Positions 35,761-44,742 of a stretch of 64,000 bases of DNA are shown here, piece by piece. How positions within the stretch are numbered: the first letter of the stretch is position 1; each line of letters begins with the position of its first letter. The notes under the pieces were generated by a model that was given only the letters and a program-made list of their open reading frames with translations, was not told where the DNA came from and made no database searches. Source of the stretch: Nocardiopsis_B mangrovi (lineage in GTDB: Bacteria > Actinomycetota > Actinomycetes > Streptosporangiales > Streptosporangiaceae); contig NZ_JBHSFQ010000021.1 of the NCBI RefSeq assembly GCF_042653925.1, forward strand, positions 49,433 to 113,432, given 5' to 3'. The position numbers and the translations under genes were made by a program.

Positions 35761-37605
35761 ATGGCGGCTGCTGACGATTCCGGGCAGCGTCGGCGCGGCG
35801 ACCGGTTGTTGTGGCGGGCTCTCGCGCGTAACCGCGGCCGGGTGGCCGTCGGGGTCGTGGGTACGTCGGGCCACCAGACGGCCGAGGCTCTGGTGCCGGT
35901 CGCCATCGGCCTGATCATCGACCGAGCCGTGGACACCGGCTCCCCTGGCGCACTGGCGGTGTCGCTGGTCGGCCTGGCCGCACTGTTCACGCTGCTCACC
36001 CTCTCCTGGCGCTATGGGGCGCGCTCACTGGTCGTCGCGATGCAGCGCGAGGCGCACCTGCTACGGGTCGAGGCCGCAGGCAAGATGATCGACCCCCGCC
36101 GCCAGAACACCGGCATGCTCTCGGGCGAAATCCTCAGCATCGCCACCTCCGACGCCGACCGCGTCTCGCGACTGCTGCACTTCGCCCCCGCGTTCGTCGC
36201 GGGGCTGGTGGGGCTCGGCATCTCCGCCGTCGTACTGCTGCGCATCGACCTCGCACTCGGCCTGGGCGTGCTCATCGGGGTCCCGCTCCTGGTGGGGGCC
36301 GTCCAGCTGATCGGCCCGGTACTGACCCGGCGCGCCGCGCTCCAGCAGGCGGCCACCGCCGAGACGACCGCGCTGGCCACCGACCTGATCCGCGGGATCG
36401 CGGCGCTGCGCGGGATCGGCGCCGAGCACAACGCGGCCCGGCGCTACCGCGACTCCAGCGCCGCCGCGCTGCACAGCACGCTGCGAGCGGCGGCCCCCAC
36501 CGGCGCCTACCACGGCGTCACCACGGCCGGCGGCGGGCTGTTGCTGGCAGCGGTCGCGGCGTTCGCCGGCTGGGCGGCCCTCCAGGGCCGGATCAGCATC
36601 GGCGAGCTGATCACCGTGGTCGGGCTGGCGCAGTTCATCACCGAGCCGGTGCGCGAACTCGGCCTGTGCGGCCAGGGCATCGCACTCTGCCGCGCCTCGG
36701 CCCGGCGGCTGACCAAGGTGCTCGACGCCGGCTTCCGGCTCACCCCCGGCGACCACATCGTCGGCGACGTCGGCCGCGTGGAGCTGCGCGACGTGCACCA
36801 CGGGTCGCTGCGCGGGTTCGGCATGACCCTCAAACAGGGCGAGCTGCTGGGCGTGGTCGGCTACGACCCGCTCGACTCCCAGGCCCTGGTCGCGCTGCTG
36901 GCCGGCCGGGTGCCCCCGGAGGACCGAACCGGCGAGATCCTGCTCGACGGTGTCGCCCTCGACCGCCTCGACCTGCACGCCGCGCGCGGGGCGGTGCTCG
37001 TGGAGCCGCACGAGGTCGACCTGTTCGAGGGGACCCTGCGCTCCAATGTCCTCATCGGGCGGCCAAGCGAGGTCGCCACCGACGACGAAGCCCCGGGCGC
37101 CCATAGCACCGCCACCGGGGCCGGATCCACGACCGGCATCAGCACCGGGACCGGCACCGCGACGGGCTCCGCGACGGGCTCCGCGACCGACGCCGTCCTC
37201 GCCGAAGCGCTGCGCGCCTCGGCCGGCGACGAGGTCGCCCGCGCCCACCCCAACGGTCTCGACCACCGCATCACCGACCGCGGCACTACCCTCTCCGGCG
37301 GCCAGCGCCAACGGCTGGGCCTGGCACGGGCGCTGGCGGCCCGGCCGCCCGTCCTCGTCCTCGACGAGCCCACGACCGCGGTCGACGCGATGACCGAGGG
37401 GGCCATCGCCGAGGGCCTGGCCTTAGCCCGGCACGACCCCTCGGCGCAGGGCGCCTACGGGACCATCGTGGTCACCAGCAGCCCGGCGCTGCTCGCCCGC
37501 GCCCACCGGGTGCTGGTGATCGACAACGGCGTGGTGACCCTGGAGGGCACCCACGCCGAACTCGCCGCGTCCGACGCGGGCTACCGGAAGGCGGTACTGC
37601 GGTGA
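35761..37605 (+). CDS. ABC exporter-type half transporter with degenerate Walker A
   Basis: A 614-residue fusion of a six-helix type IV membrane domain (about 1-320) and an ATPase domain. The expected P-loop near 364 reads VVGYDPLDSQ, lacking the GxGKS/T motif, and the H-loop reads VTSSP without His. The signature LSGGQRQRLGLARA (about 511) and Walker B VLVLDEPTTAVD (about 532) are intact. A Thr/Gly/Ser-rich low-complexity insert of about 30 residues precedes the signature helix. The next gene has the opposite set of defects, so the two should form a heterodimer with one working ATP site. The iron box upstream suggests siderophore traffic (IrtAB/YbtPQ-like uptake or export). ATG 35761 is chosen; GTG at 35746 is in frame. 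Confidence 0.88.
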   Translation: MAAADDSGQRRRGDRLLWRALARNRGRVAVGVVGTSGHQTAEALVPVAIGLIIDRAVDTGSPGALAVSLVGLAALFTLLTLSWRYGARSLVVAMQREAHLLRVEAAGKMIDPRRQNTGMLSGEILSIATSDADRVSRLLHFAPAFVAGLVGLGISAVVLLRIDLALGLGVLIGVPLLVGAVQLIGPVLTRRAALQQAATAETTALATDLIRGIAALRGIGAEHNAARRYRDSSAAALHSTLRAAAPTGAYHGVTTAGGGLLLAAVAAFAGWAALQGRISIGELITVVGLAQFITEPVRELGLCGQGIALCRASARRLTKVLDAGFRLTPGDHIVGDVGRVELRDVHHGSLRGFGMTLKQGELLGVVGYDPLDSQALVALLAGRVPPEDRTGEILLDGVALDRLDLHAARGAVLVEPHEVDLFEGTLRSNVLIGRPSEVATDDEAPGAHSTATGAGSTTGISTGTGTATGSATGSATDAVLAEALRASAGDEVARAHPNGLDHRITDRGTTLSGGQRQRLGLARALAARPPVLVLDEPTTAVDAMTEGAIAEGLALARHDPSAQGAYGTIVVTSSPALLARAHRVLVIDNGVVTLEGTHAELAASDAGYRKAVLR

Positions 37606-39473
37606 CGGTCGAGACCCCGCGCACACCCGAGGACGCACCTCCCCCCTCCCCCACGGCCACCGCGAGCACCGCCACCGCCCCGCCCCCCGTTGCGGCCGCC
37701 CTCGACAGCGCCCACCGCCTGCTGCCGATCGCCTCGGCGCGTGCCACCCTCTCGGTGACGGTGGCCGGGCTGCGCGGCGCCCGGGCGGCGGGCCTGTGGG
37801 CCCTCGCCCTGTCCATCGCCGCCAACGCCTGCGGTCTGGTCGCCCCGTGGGTGCTCGGCGTCCTGGTCGACGACGTGACCGCCGGCGCCGCAGAGGGGCG
37901 GATACTGACGCTGTCCGCGCTCATCGCGGGCGCGGCCATCGCCGGCGGCGTGCTCAGCGCGTTCGCGTTCACCATGATCGCCCGTACGGGCGAGACCGTC
38001 CTCGCCCGGCTGCGCGAGGACGTGGTCGAGCGGGCGTTGCGGCTGCCCGCGCCCGTCCTCGCCCGGCTGAGCGGCGGCGACCTGCTCTCCCGGGTGGGCG
38101 ACGACGTGCAGGTGGTCGGCGACGCCGTCCGCGAGAAGATCCCGCTCATCGTGTCGTCGCTGATCACCGTGGTCCTCACCATGGGCGGCATGTTCGCGCT
38201 CGACTGGCGCCTGGGACTGGCGGGGATGTGCTCGCTGCCGGTCTATGTGCTGTCGCTGCGCTGGTACCTGCCGCGTTCGGCGCCGCTGTTCGCCCAGGAG
38301 CGGGCGGCCATGGGCGAGCGCGCCCAGGCGCTCGTGGGGTCGCTGCACGGCGCCGAGACCGTACACGCCTACCGGCTGAACGAGCGCCGCCTGACCCTGG
38401 TCAACGAGCGCTCCACGGCCGCGATGGACATCACGGTGCGGGTGTTCCGCCTGTTCACCCGCTTCGCGGGCGGCATGAACGCGGCGGAGTGCGTGGGGCT
38501 GTCGGCGATCGTCGCCGTGGGGTTCTGGCTGGTGGGGGCCGATGTCGTGACCGTGGGCGCGACCACCGCGGCGGCCCTCTACTTCCACCGCCTGTTCGGC
38601 CCACTGGGCGCGATCATGCTGACCTTCAACGACGTGCAGTCGGCGGGCACCAGCCTGGCGCGCATGGCCGGGGTGATCCGGCTGCCCGCCCCTTCGGTGC
38701 CCGAGGACCACGCGCGGCCGGCCGACTCCGGGATCGAGATCCGCGGGGTGGGCCACCGATACGACGACGGCCCGGTGGTGCTCGACACCATCACCCTGCG
38801 CATCGAGCCGGGCGAGCGGGTGGCGCTGGTGGGCAGCAGCGGGGCGGGCAAGACGACACTGGCGTCGGTGGTGGCGGGGCTGCTCGTTCCCGCCGAGGGC
38901 GCGGTTCTGCACGGCGGCGTTCCCATGGACCGGATGCACCCCGACGCACTACGTCGGCACCTGGCCCTGATCAGCCAGGAGTCGCACGTGTTCGCGGGGA
39001 CCTTCGCCGACAACGTGCGGCTGGCCGCACCCGATGCCACCGATGAGGAGGTGCTCGCCGCGCTGGAGACGGTCGGCGCGCGCTCCTGGGCGCTCGGGTT
39101 GCCCGACGGCCTGGCTACCGTGGTGGGCGAGAGCGGGCAACGGCTGACCGCGCACCAGGGGCAGCAGCTCGCATTGGCGCGCCTGATCCTGGCCGACCCC
39201 GCCGTCGCGGTCCTGGACGAGGCCGGCGCCGAGGCGGGCAGCGCCGGTGCCCGCGACCTGGAACGGGCCGCCGTGGCCGCCACGGAGGGCCGCACCACGC
39301 TGGTGGTGGCCCACCGCCTGCCGCAGGCGGTCGAGGCCGACCGGATCGTGGTGCTGGACGAGGGCCGGATCGTCGAGGTGGGTCCCCACGACGAACTGGT
39401 CGCCCTCGGCGGCCGCTACGCGGCCCTGTGGTCGGCCTGGCAGGAGAGCGGCCGCCCCCTGCCGAGCGTGTAA
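37602..39473 (+). CDS. ABC half transporter with intact Walker A, degenerate signature
   Basis: A 623-residue partner of the preceding transporter. Its GTG overlaps the previous stop (GTGA), so the subunits are translationally coupled. After a Pro/Ala/Thr-rich N-terminus of about 45 residues come six membrane helices, then the ATPase: Walker A VGSSGAGKTT (about 411), Q-loop LISQESHVFAG, signature replaced by LTAHQGQQLALARL (about 514), Walker B VAVLDEAGAEAG and H-loop VVAHRL. Walker A and H-loop are functional here while the LSGGQ motif is lost, complementary to the partner. A strong hairpin follows. Confidence 0.9.
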   Translation: MTVETPRTPEDAPPPSPTATASTATAPPPVAAALDSAHRLLPIASARATLSVTVAGLRGARAAGLWALALSIAANACGLVAPWVLGVLVDDVTAGAAEGRILTLSALIAGAAIAGGVLSAFAFTMIARTGETVLARLREDVVERALRLPAPVLARLSGGDLLSRVGDDVQVVGDAVREKIPLIVSSLITVVLTMGGMFALDWRLGLAGMCSLPVYVLSLRWYLPRSAPLFAQERAAMGERAQALVGSLHGAETVHAYRLNERRLTLVNERSTAAMDITVRVFRLFTRFAGGMNAAECVGLSAIVAVGFWLVGADVVTVGATTAAALYFHRLFGPLGAIMLTFNDVQSAGTSLARMAGVIRLPAPSVPEDHARPADSGIEIRGVGHRYDDGPVVLDTITLRIEPGERVALVGSSGAGKTTLASVVAGLLVPAEGAVLHGGVPMDRMHPDALRRHLALISQESHVFAGTFADNVRLAAPDATDEEVLAALETVGARSWALGLPDGLATVVGESGQRLTAHQGQQLALARLILADPAVAVLDEAGAEAGSAGARDLERAAVAATEGRTTLVVAHRLPQAVEADRIVVLDEGRIVEVGPHDELVALGGRYAALWSAWQESGRPLPSV

Positions 39474-39480
39474 GGCGATG

Positions 39481-39522
39481 GGCATCGGGGCCCCGGGGAG
39501 GATCCCCGGGGGCCCCGATGCC
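39481..39522. terminator. Hairpin terminator after the ABC transporter operon
   Basis: An arm of 19 nt beginning GGCATCGGGGCCCC pairs with a downstream arm ending GGGGCCCCGATGCC, with one bulged base and a 3-nt loop, 7 nt after the transporter stop. It also serves the convergent DUF397 gene. Confidence 0.75.
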
Positions 39523-39538
39523 GTCACGCCTTCGGAGC

Positions 39539-39706
39539 CTAGAAACGGTCGACGTCGGCCAGGAACGCCCGCCATTCGGACGCGGGAACGGTGAGCGTCA
39601 CGCCGTCTCTGTACCGTGTGTCGCGCACGCGCGTGGCATCGCCTTCCGCCACTTCCACGCACTCTCCGCCGGCGGTCGAGTAGCTGCTCTTGTGGAACTC
39701 GTTCAT
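39539..39706 (-). CDS. DUF397 protein
   Basis: A 55-residue DUF397 protein: FHKSSYSTAGGECVEVA, then VRDTRYRDGVTLTVPASEWRAFL, the full family pattern. Its ATG overlaps the stop of the XRE-DUF5753 reading frame by ATGA, with GAGGAGATCGC just upstream. Such pairs are very common in actinomycetes and have been proposed to act like toxin-antitoxin or morphogenesis switches; function is not established. Because of a frameshift in the upstream gene, this frame is also continuous with the regulator as sequenced. Confidence 0.85.
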   Translation of the reverse strand: MNEFHKSSYSTAGGECVEVAEGDATRVRDTRYRDGVTLTVPASEWRAFLADVDRF

Positions 39707-40480
39707 GCGATCTCCTCGATCCTCTTGCGTGATTCGGCCGGACCCAGCGCCCATGCTTGCAACAGGTTCGCCGCAGCACCGAACCGCGCCACCTCTTGCG
39801 GGTGGTCGACCAGCGCACCCACCCGCCGCGTGCTCGCAGAACGCGACGGGCAGCCGCTCAGCGAACGAGATCAGCCGAAATGCTCCGGTGGCCGCCGCCA
39901 GGTGGATGCCGTCCGGGAGTACCTGCACACAGCAGGATTCTGGCATCCGCAGGAGGTACTCCAGAGCGTCGGGGGCGATATCCGGTGCGGCCCGGACCAC
40001 CGCATGGGGCACCGTGATCGAAATCCGCGGGCCGTCCTCGCGAAGCAGCCGCAGCGATCGCGCCATGCGGCGCTCTACAGCGGCCTCGATCTGATCCGAT
40101 GTGTCGAGAGGGCGCCCCATACGCAGGATGCTTCGGGCGTAGCCCGGTGACTGAGCCACGTGGGGCAGGATGAACGGCTGAAATATGCGGATCTCCGTCG
40201 CCGCCTCGTCCACACCGTCGATCCGACGCAGCCATTCCGGCTGCGCGTCGCGCCGCTTGGCGTCCAGCCACCGCCGGAGCAGCATGCCCCCGGCATTCAG
40301 CGCCGTGTCCAGTTCTTGGACCACTTCCCGCCCCTTCGGGGAGGAGCGCCCTGTGGCAAGGGCAGAAATTTGGCTTTTTGACCACCCTGTTCGCTTTGCA
40401 AGTTGCGTTTGATTCATGGTTGATTGTTCGATTTGCGCTTTCAGCGCCGCCGCAAAATCGTCGCCCGAACTCATGACCAT
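39703..40480 (-). pseudogene. XRE-DUF5753 regulator, frameshifted near its C-terminus
   Basis: The N-terminal HTH (NQTQLAKRTGWSKSQISALATGR) and the DUF5753 domain (EIRIFQPFILPHVAQSPGYARSIL, CCVQVLPDGIHLAAATGAFRLISFAERLPVAFCEHAAGG) read normally. After AAGG the expected ending, ALVDHPQEVARFGAAANLL to SRKRIEEIA, lies in another frame and stops at 39703. One extra base around 39817-39824, inside a duplicated ACCC (GGGTGGGT on the coding strand), accounts for the shift. As sequenced, translation instead runs on in frame into DUF397, giving a 313-residue hybrid. This may be a real mutation, a sequencing error or, less likely, a recoding site. ATG at 40480 or 40474 is the start. Confidence 0.8.
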
Positions 40481-40650
40481 AAGTGTCCAGAGCCAATGCG
40501 GCCATGTCCATGGAGTGCAGAGGAAAACAGGATTCCGTAGTCGTTATCGCAGCAGGGGAGGTGCCGCACGATTCTGGACTCGGAAAGACACCCCGCGACG
40601 ACGCCACATCGTCCGGGGTACGGCCACCGTCCGGCAATCACGGAGCGACG

Positions 40651-40833
40651 ATGACGATGGACACCCTACCCACACGATGCAGCCGCGTACGCCCGTACAG
40701 GGTGAAATGGGAAGAGCAGGAAGAACGGGCCGAACTCGGTGAGCGTCTCGCGCGGGCGGCGTGGCACCCACGGCGCACCCGTCGGGCATTGGCCCTCGCC
40801 CGCGCGGAGCGGTCGGGGGCGGCCGCCTCATGA
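40651..40833 (+). CDS. Small hypothetical protein, coupled to next gene
   Basis: A 60-residue basic protein, divergent from the XRE gene. It is supported by GGAG 5 nt before the ATG and by an ATGA overlap of its stop with the next gene. The centre is a charged helix (KWEEQEERAELGERLARAAW). No family is recognised. Small helical proteins are often found next to XRE/DUF397 loci. Confidence 0.55.
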   Translation: MTMDTLPTRCSRVRPYRVKWEEQEERAELGERLARAAWHPRRTRRALALARAERSGAAAS

Positions 40834-41120
40834 TCTCCGACATCCGGCAGGTCACCATGCCGGAACTCCGCCAATGGGCCCTGGAACGCGACGTCGAAAT
40901 CCGGGAGCACCCGAGCCCCGACCTATTGGGATTCAGGATCTTCTCGGCCGAATGCGGCCACGAAAGCCGCGTGGCGAAGGTCCCCCCGGACGAGCCTGTC
41001 GCCATTCGAGAGAAGTGGGACGCCTACGTCCGGGTGGCACTCGCCCGAATGACCGAACCCGAACTCCGCCGCTACCTCGCAGAACACCCCGTCTACGGCT
41101 ACACCGGTCCACAGACCTAA
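40830..41120 (+). CDS. Hypothetical protein
   Basis: A 96-residue protein, acidic and soluble, with MPELRQWALERDVEIREHP near the N-terminus and MTEPELRRYLAEHPVYGYTG at the end. Two Cys/His-poor helices flank a short beta-like segment containing ECGHES. The start overlaps the preceding stop as ATGA, so the pair is an operon. A clear hairpin terminator follows at 41162-41194. No family or function is recognised. Confidence 0.65.
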   Translation: MISDIRQVTMPELRQWALERDVEIREHPSPDLLGFRIFSAECGHESRVAKVPPDEPVAIREKWDAYVRVALARMTEPELRRYLAEHPVYGYTGPQT

Positions 41121-41161
41121 TCGTTGCGGTCAGGACCTGAAGATAGGGACATTCGCGCAGG

Positions 41162-41194
41162 CGTGGGGCCGAAAATCCAGGCTTCGGCCCCACG
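41162..41194 (+). terminator. Hairpin terminator
   Basis: CGTGGGGCCGAA (41162-41173) pairs perfectly with TTCGGCCCCACG (41183-41194) across a 9-nt loop, 42 nt after the preceding stop. Confidence 0.65.
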
Positions 41195-41340
41195 ATCTGA
41201 GGTCTGCGCAATCGCTCCGTGAGCCAGCGCGACGGTGCCAGAGGGTAAGCGTTCTCGTACACTGACCGTCACGTGCTGTGGCCGCTGCCCCCACCCCGGG
41301 TGGTGGCGGACCGATCCAGGCGACCGGTGTGGAGGAACGG

Positions 41341-43740
41341 ATGGCGGCCCCCGATGAGGATCAACACCTGGGAGCCCACGCAGAAATATCGGGCGCGGCC
41401 CGCGACGTCGTTCAGGCAGGCAGCGTCAGCGGCGGTGTTCACTTCCACGACCACCACGGCGATCAGCCCCGGAGCCCGCGCCCTCGGCAGCTTCCCCGAG
41501 GGGTGCGGGGGTTCGTCAACCGAACCAAGGAACTGGGCGAACTCAATGCAGTCCTGACCAACGACGATGGCGACGACCGCTTCATCGGTATCTGCGTCAT
41601 CGCCGGCACCGCCGGAGCCGGCAAGACAGCGCTGGCCCTACGCTGGACGCACCAGATCCAGGAACGCTTTCCCGATGGGCAGCTCTACGTAAATCTGCGG
41701 GGATACGACCCCGGTGAACCGGTCGGCTCGCACGATGCCCTCCGCCGGTTCCTCATCGCTCTCGGTATCGCCGCCGACGCGGTGCCCACCGACACCGACG
41801 ACGCGGCGGCCCTGTACCGGTCGCTGCTCGCCGACCGGCACATGCTCATCCTGCTGGACAACGCCAACTCGGTGGCCCAAGTGCGTCCGCTGCTGCCCGG
41901 CCACTCCCGCTGCCTCGTCATTGTCACCAGCCGAGGACGCCTATCCGGCCTATCCGTCCACGACGGCGCGCACCGCATCAGTCTGGGCACGCTGCCGGAA
42001 CCGGAGGCGGTGGCCCTCCTGCGCGCGGTCACGGCAGGCTTTCGACCCGTCGACGACGATGCCAAGCTCGCCGAACTCTCGCGGCTCTGCGCCCGGCTGC
42101 CGCTCGCCCTGCGCATCGCCGCCGAACGCGCCGTCACCCACCCGCACATGGGACTGGACGACCTGATCGCGGACCTCCGCGACGAATCCGCCCTTTGGGA
42201 CGCCCTCGACACAGGAGACGAGGACGAGGCCGGGACGGTACGCTCCGTGTTCTCCTGGTCCTACCGAGCACTTCCCGAGGACGTCGCCCGGATGTTCCGG
42301 CTTCTGGGCCTACATCCGGGCCCAGACTTCGGCATCGAGGCCGCAGCGGCTCTGTCCGGAACCAGTGTCCGGCGAACGCGCCATCTGCTCGATGCGCTGG
42401 TCGGTGTCCATGTGCTGGAGCAGACCGCCCCTGACCGGTTCGAATTCCACGATCTCCTCCGCGTCTTTGCCGCCGACCAGGCCCAGCGTGAGGAACCGCT
42501 GGAGGAGCGACAGGGGGCGCTACGGCGCCTGCTCCACTGGTACCTGCACAGCGCCGACGCCGCACAGCATTTCATCACCCCCACCGAGCAACAGGTACGG
42601 ATCAACCCACCCGACGACGGCGTCGCCCCGCTAACGTTCACGAATTACGACACAGCGGTGGATTGGTCCGAACGTGAGCACGCCAATTTCCTGCCGCTGG
42701 TCCGTTTGGCCGAGAAATCCGGATTCGACGAATATGCCTGCCTATTACCTGCCGTCCTTTGGAACACCCAAGTGCCATCCACCAGGTTCGCCACTTGGTC
42801 GCCAGCCGGGAAAATCGGCGTCGCCGCTGCGCGCCGAGTCGGCAACCGGGCGATCGAAGCAGCGCTACTGGACTATTTGGGGTACGTACACACCCACTTC
42901 CACCGCATGGCCGACAGCAGAAAATTCCAGCACGCTGCGCTGGAGATCAGGCGGGAGTCGGGAGACCTTCGAGGTGAGGCGACCTCACTCAATGCCCTTG
43001 GCCTGACCTACCTACGGCAGCGACGATCGGATAAGGCAGAGACCCACTTCACACAGGCACTCGCCGCTTTCACCGAACTCGGCGACGCTCACTGGCAGGC
43101 CGTATCCCGGTCCAACCTCGCCGAAATCCACTACCTGCAAGGACGCCTCCCGGAAGCGCGAAAGGGAATTATCCAGAGCCTCGCCGCCCACCGGGAGCAG
43201 GGAGACCTTCTTAGCATAGGAAATGCGCTACGCATTCTCAGCGCCATCCACCTTGATCTCGATGAGTTACACGACGCAGTACTCGCGGCAACCGAATCGG
43301 TAAAGATTTCCGAAGATCTCCGCGATCACGTTTTGGAGGGATACTTGCTGCTCGACCTCGGAAATGCGCAACAGGCACTCGGCCTGTTCAGCGACGCCCT
43401 GGCCTCCTATCAGCGCTCCGCGAACCTCCAGCGCCGCCACGGTTCCCGGGACCGCGAAGCCCGTGCATGGCACGGTGTCGGCGAGACCTACCGGCGAATG
43501 GGCCGAAACGACGAAGCCGCCGACTTCCACCGCCGGGCCGCCGCCGTCCACCGCGAACTCGGCGACGCGTGGCACGAAGCAATCGCCCTTGATGGGCTGG
43601 CCGAGGCACTGACGAACGAACGTCCTGACGAGGCCCGCGGTCACTGGACCGAGGCGCTGCGGCTACTCGCCGACTATGACGACCCCCGAGCGGTGTGGAC
43701 CCGCGAACGCATCGAAGGTCGGATCACGGGAACCGGCTGA
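41341..43740 (+). CDS. STAND NTPase (NB-ARC) with TPR repeats and N-terminal amyloid-like motif
   Basis: A 799-residue NLR-like protein. Residues about 13-35 (ISGAARDVVQAGSVSGGVHF) resemble RHIM-like bacterial amyloid signalling motifs described at the N-termini of such proteins. The NB-ARC NTPase follows: RTKELGELNAVL, Walker A GTAGAGKTA (about 100), Walker B HMLILLDNA, VIVTSRGRL, LCARLPLALRIAAER and a winged-helix segment with FEFHDLLRVFA. From about 500 the protein is TPR superhelix (ALGLTYLRQRRSDKAETHF, LAEIHYLQGRLPEARKG, VGETYRRMGRNDEAADFHR). Start ATG 41341 has GGAGGA 5 nt upstream. It lacks the SARP DNA-binding domain of AfsR. Likely a ligand-sensing switch, perhaps in defence or development; no effector with the same motif was seen nearby. 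Confidence 0.88.
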   Translation: MAAPDEDQHLGAHAEISGAARDVVQAGSVSGGVHFHDHHGDQPRSPRPRQLPRGVRGFVNRTKELGELNAVLTNDDGDDRFIGICVIAGTAGAGKTALALRWTHQIQERFPDGQLYVNLRGYDPGEPVGSHDALRRFLIALGIAADAVPTDTDDAAALYRSLLADRHMLILLDNANSVAQVRPLLPGHSRCLVIVTSRGRLSGLSVHDGAHRISLGTLPEPEAVALLRAVTAGFRPVDDDAKLAELSRLCARLPLALRIAAERAVTHPHMGLDDLIADLRDESALWDALDTGDEDEAGTVRSVFSWSYRALPEDVARMFRLLGLHPGPDFGIEAAAALSGTSVRRTRHLLDALVGVHVLEQTAPDRFEFHDLLRVFAADQAQREEPLEERQGALRRLLHWYLHSADAAQHFITPTEQQVRINPPDDGVAPLTFTNYDTAVDWSEREHANFLPLVRLAEKSGFDEYACLLPAVLWNTQVPSTRFATWSPAGKIGVAAARRVGNRAIEAALLDYLGYVHTHFHRMADSRKFQHAALEIRRESGDLRGEATSLNALGLTYLRQRRSDKAETHFTQALAAFTELGDAHWQAVSRSNLAEIHYLQGRLPEARKGIIQSLAAHREQGDLLSIGNALRILSAIHLDLDELHDAVLAATESVKISEDLRDHVLEGYLLLDLGNAQQALGLFSDALASYQRSANLQRRHGSRDREARAWHGVGETYRRMGRNDEAADFHRRAAAVHRELGDAWHEAIALDGLAEALTNERPDEARGHWTEALRLLADYDDPRAVWTRERIEGRITGTG

Positions 43741-43791
43741 CACCGAACGCCCGACCGAGTGGCCTCTCGCGTCGCAGCGGGGCAGAGTGCC

Positions 43792-44172
43792 TCACAATCC
43801 CACGCTCTGCCGGTCGGGTTCGATGAGGGCGACGACGCGCTGTTCGTCGCGTGAGTAGGGGCCGCCGGTGTACTTCGTCGAGATCTGGTCGATGATCTCC
43901 CAGGCGGCGTCGCCCTCGATCCACTCGATGACCCTGCCCCGGATGACGACCGGCTCGTAGGGGTCGTCGGCCGGGGTCAGGGAGAGTGCGACCCGCTCGT
44001 CGCGGTGCAGGTTGCGGGCCTTGCGGGAGCGCGGGTGGGTGAGGATCGCGGCGTGGCCGCCGTGGGTGCCGATCCAGACGGGGACGGAGTGCGGAGCGCC
44101 GTCGGGCAGGACGCTGGCAAGGTGGGCGATCGAGGTGCCGTCGAGCATGCGGCGCACATCGGGGTCGAGCAT
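43792..44172 (-). CDS. PPOX-class (F420-dependent) oxidoreductase
   Basis: A 126-residue split-barrel flavin/F420-binding protein of the pyridoxamine 5'-phosphate oxidase-like superfamily: MLDGTSIAHLASVLPDGAPHSVPVWIG, then HPRSRKARNLHRDERVALSLTPADDPYE and a C-terminal helix and strand. The short length and PDG-P-S-VPVW pattern fit the actinobacterial F420-dependent TIGR03618-like group. ATG 44172 follows AGGAGACGACCACG. Downstream of a decayed DHFR-like gene and possibly once in its operon. The substrate is unknown. Confidence 0.85.
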   Translation of the reverse strand: MLDPDVRRMLDGTSIAHLASVLPDGAPHSVPVWIGTHGGHAAILTHPRSRKARNLHRDERVALSLTPADDPYEPVVIRGRVIEWIEGDAAWEIIDQISTKYTGGPYSRDEQRVVALIEPDRQSVGL

Positions 44173-44259
44173 CGTGGTCGTCTCCTGCTGTGGGTTGTGG
44201 CGGGGTCGCCGGCGAGCGGCGGGGCGTCGCCATCGCTGTCCCGTCGCCGTCGACGGGGA

Positions 44260-44450
44260 TCATCGATCGACCTCGTAGTGGAGGTGGGTGACGCCGGGCG
44301 CCGGGACGGCGTCGACCAGGCGGAGGCGCACGTGCTCGGGCAGCGACTGGAAGAGGGGCGGCCGTCGCCGAGCCCGCGCCCGGCACCGGGATCGCGGCCG
44401 GTGATGTAGCCGTCGACCGACACCGCGTGGGCGCTGAAGACCTTGCTCAT
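44260..44450 (-). pseudogene. Internally deleted DHFR-family (RibD C-terminal) gene
   Basis: The 5' end reads MSKVFSAHAVSVDGYITGRDPGAGRGLGDG, the typical start of RibD-C/dihydrofolate-reductase-like proteins, with GGAGAG upstream. After only about 31 residues the family's C-terminus appears in another frame: LRLVDAVPAPGVTHLHYEVDR and TGA. Roughly two thirds of the usual protein (about 180-200 residues) is missing, so a deletion plus frameshift has inactivated it. Confidence 0.75.
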
Positions 44451-44742
44451 CCTCTCCGCGATCCTTTCGGGGATTCCACCGAGCGAGGCTGTCCGCTGCG
44501 GCCATGGCAATCCGGGTTCCCCAAGAGAACCACGATGGCCGGCCGGCTTCCATGCAGCTCACCGACTTCGGCACGATGTCGTGCTCGAACGCCGCCCCTG
44601 CGATCGGCGGCCGGCCCGCTGCCGGGCCCCGGCTCCGCTAGGTGACCGAGACGGGCCCGACCGCCGAGGCTCGCGAGGCCGTCTCGGTACTCTTGCCGCC
44701 AACCGCGCCACACCACCGGCGCGCCCGCGACCCGGGGAGCCC

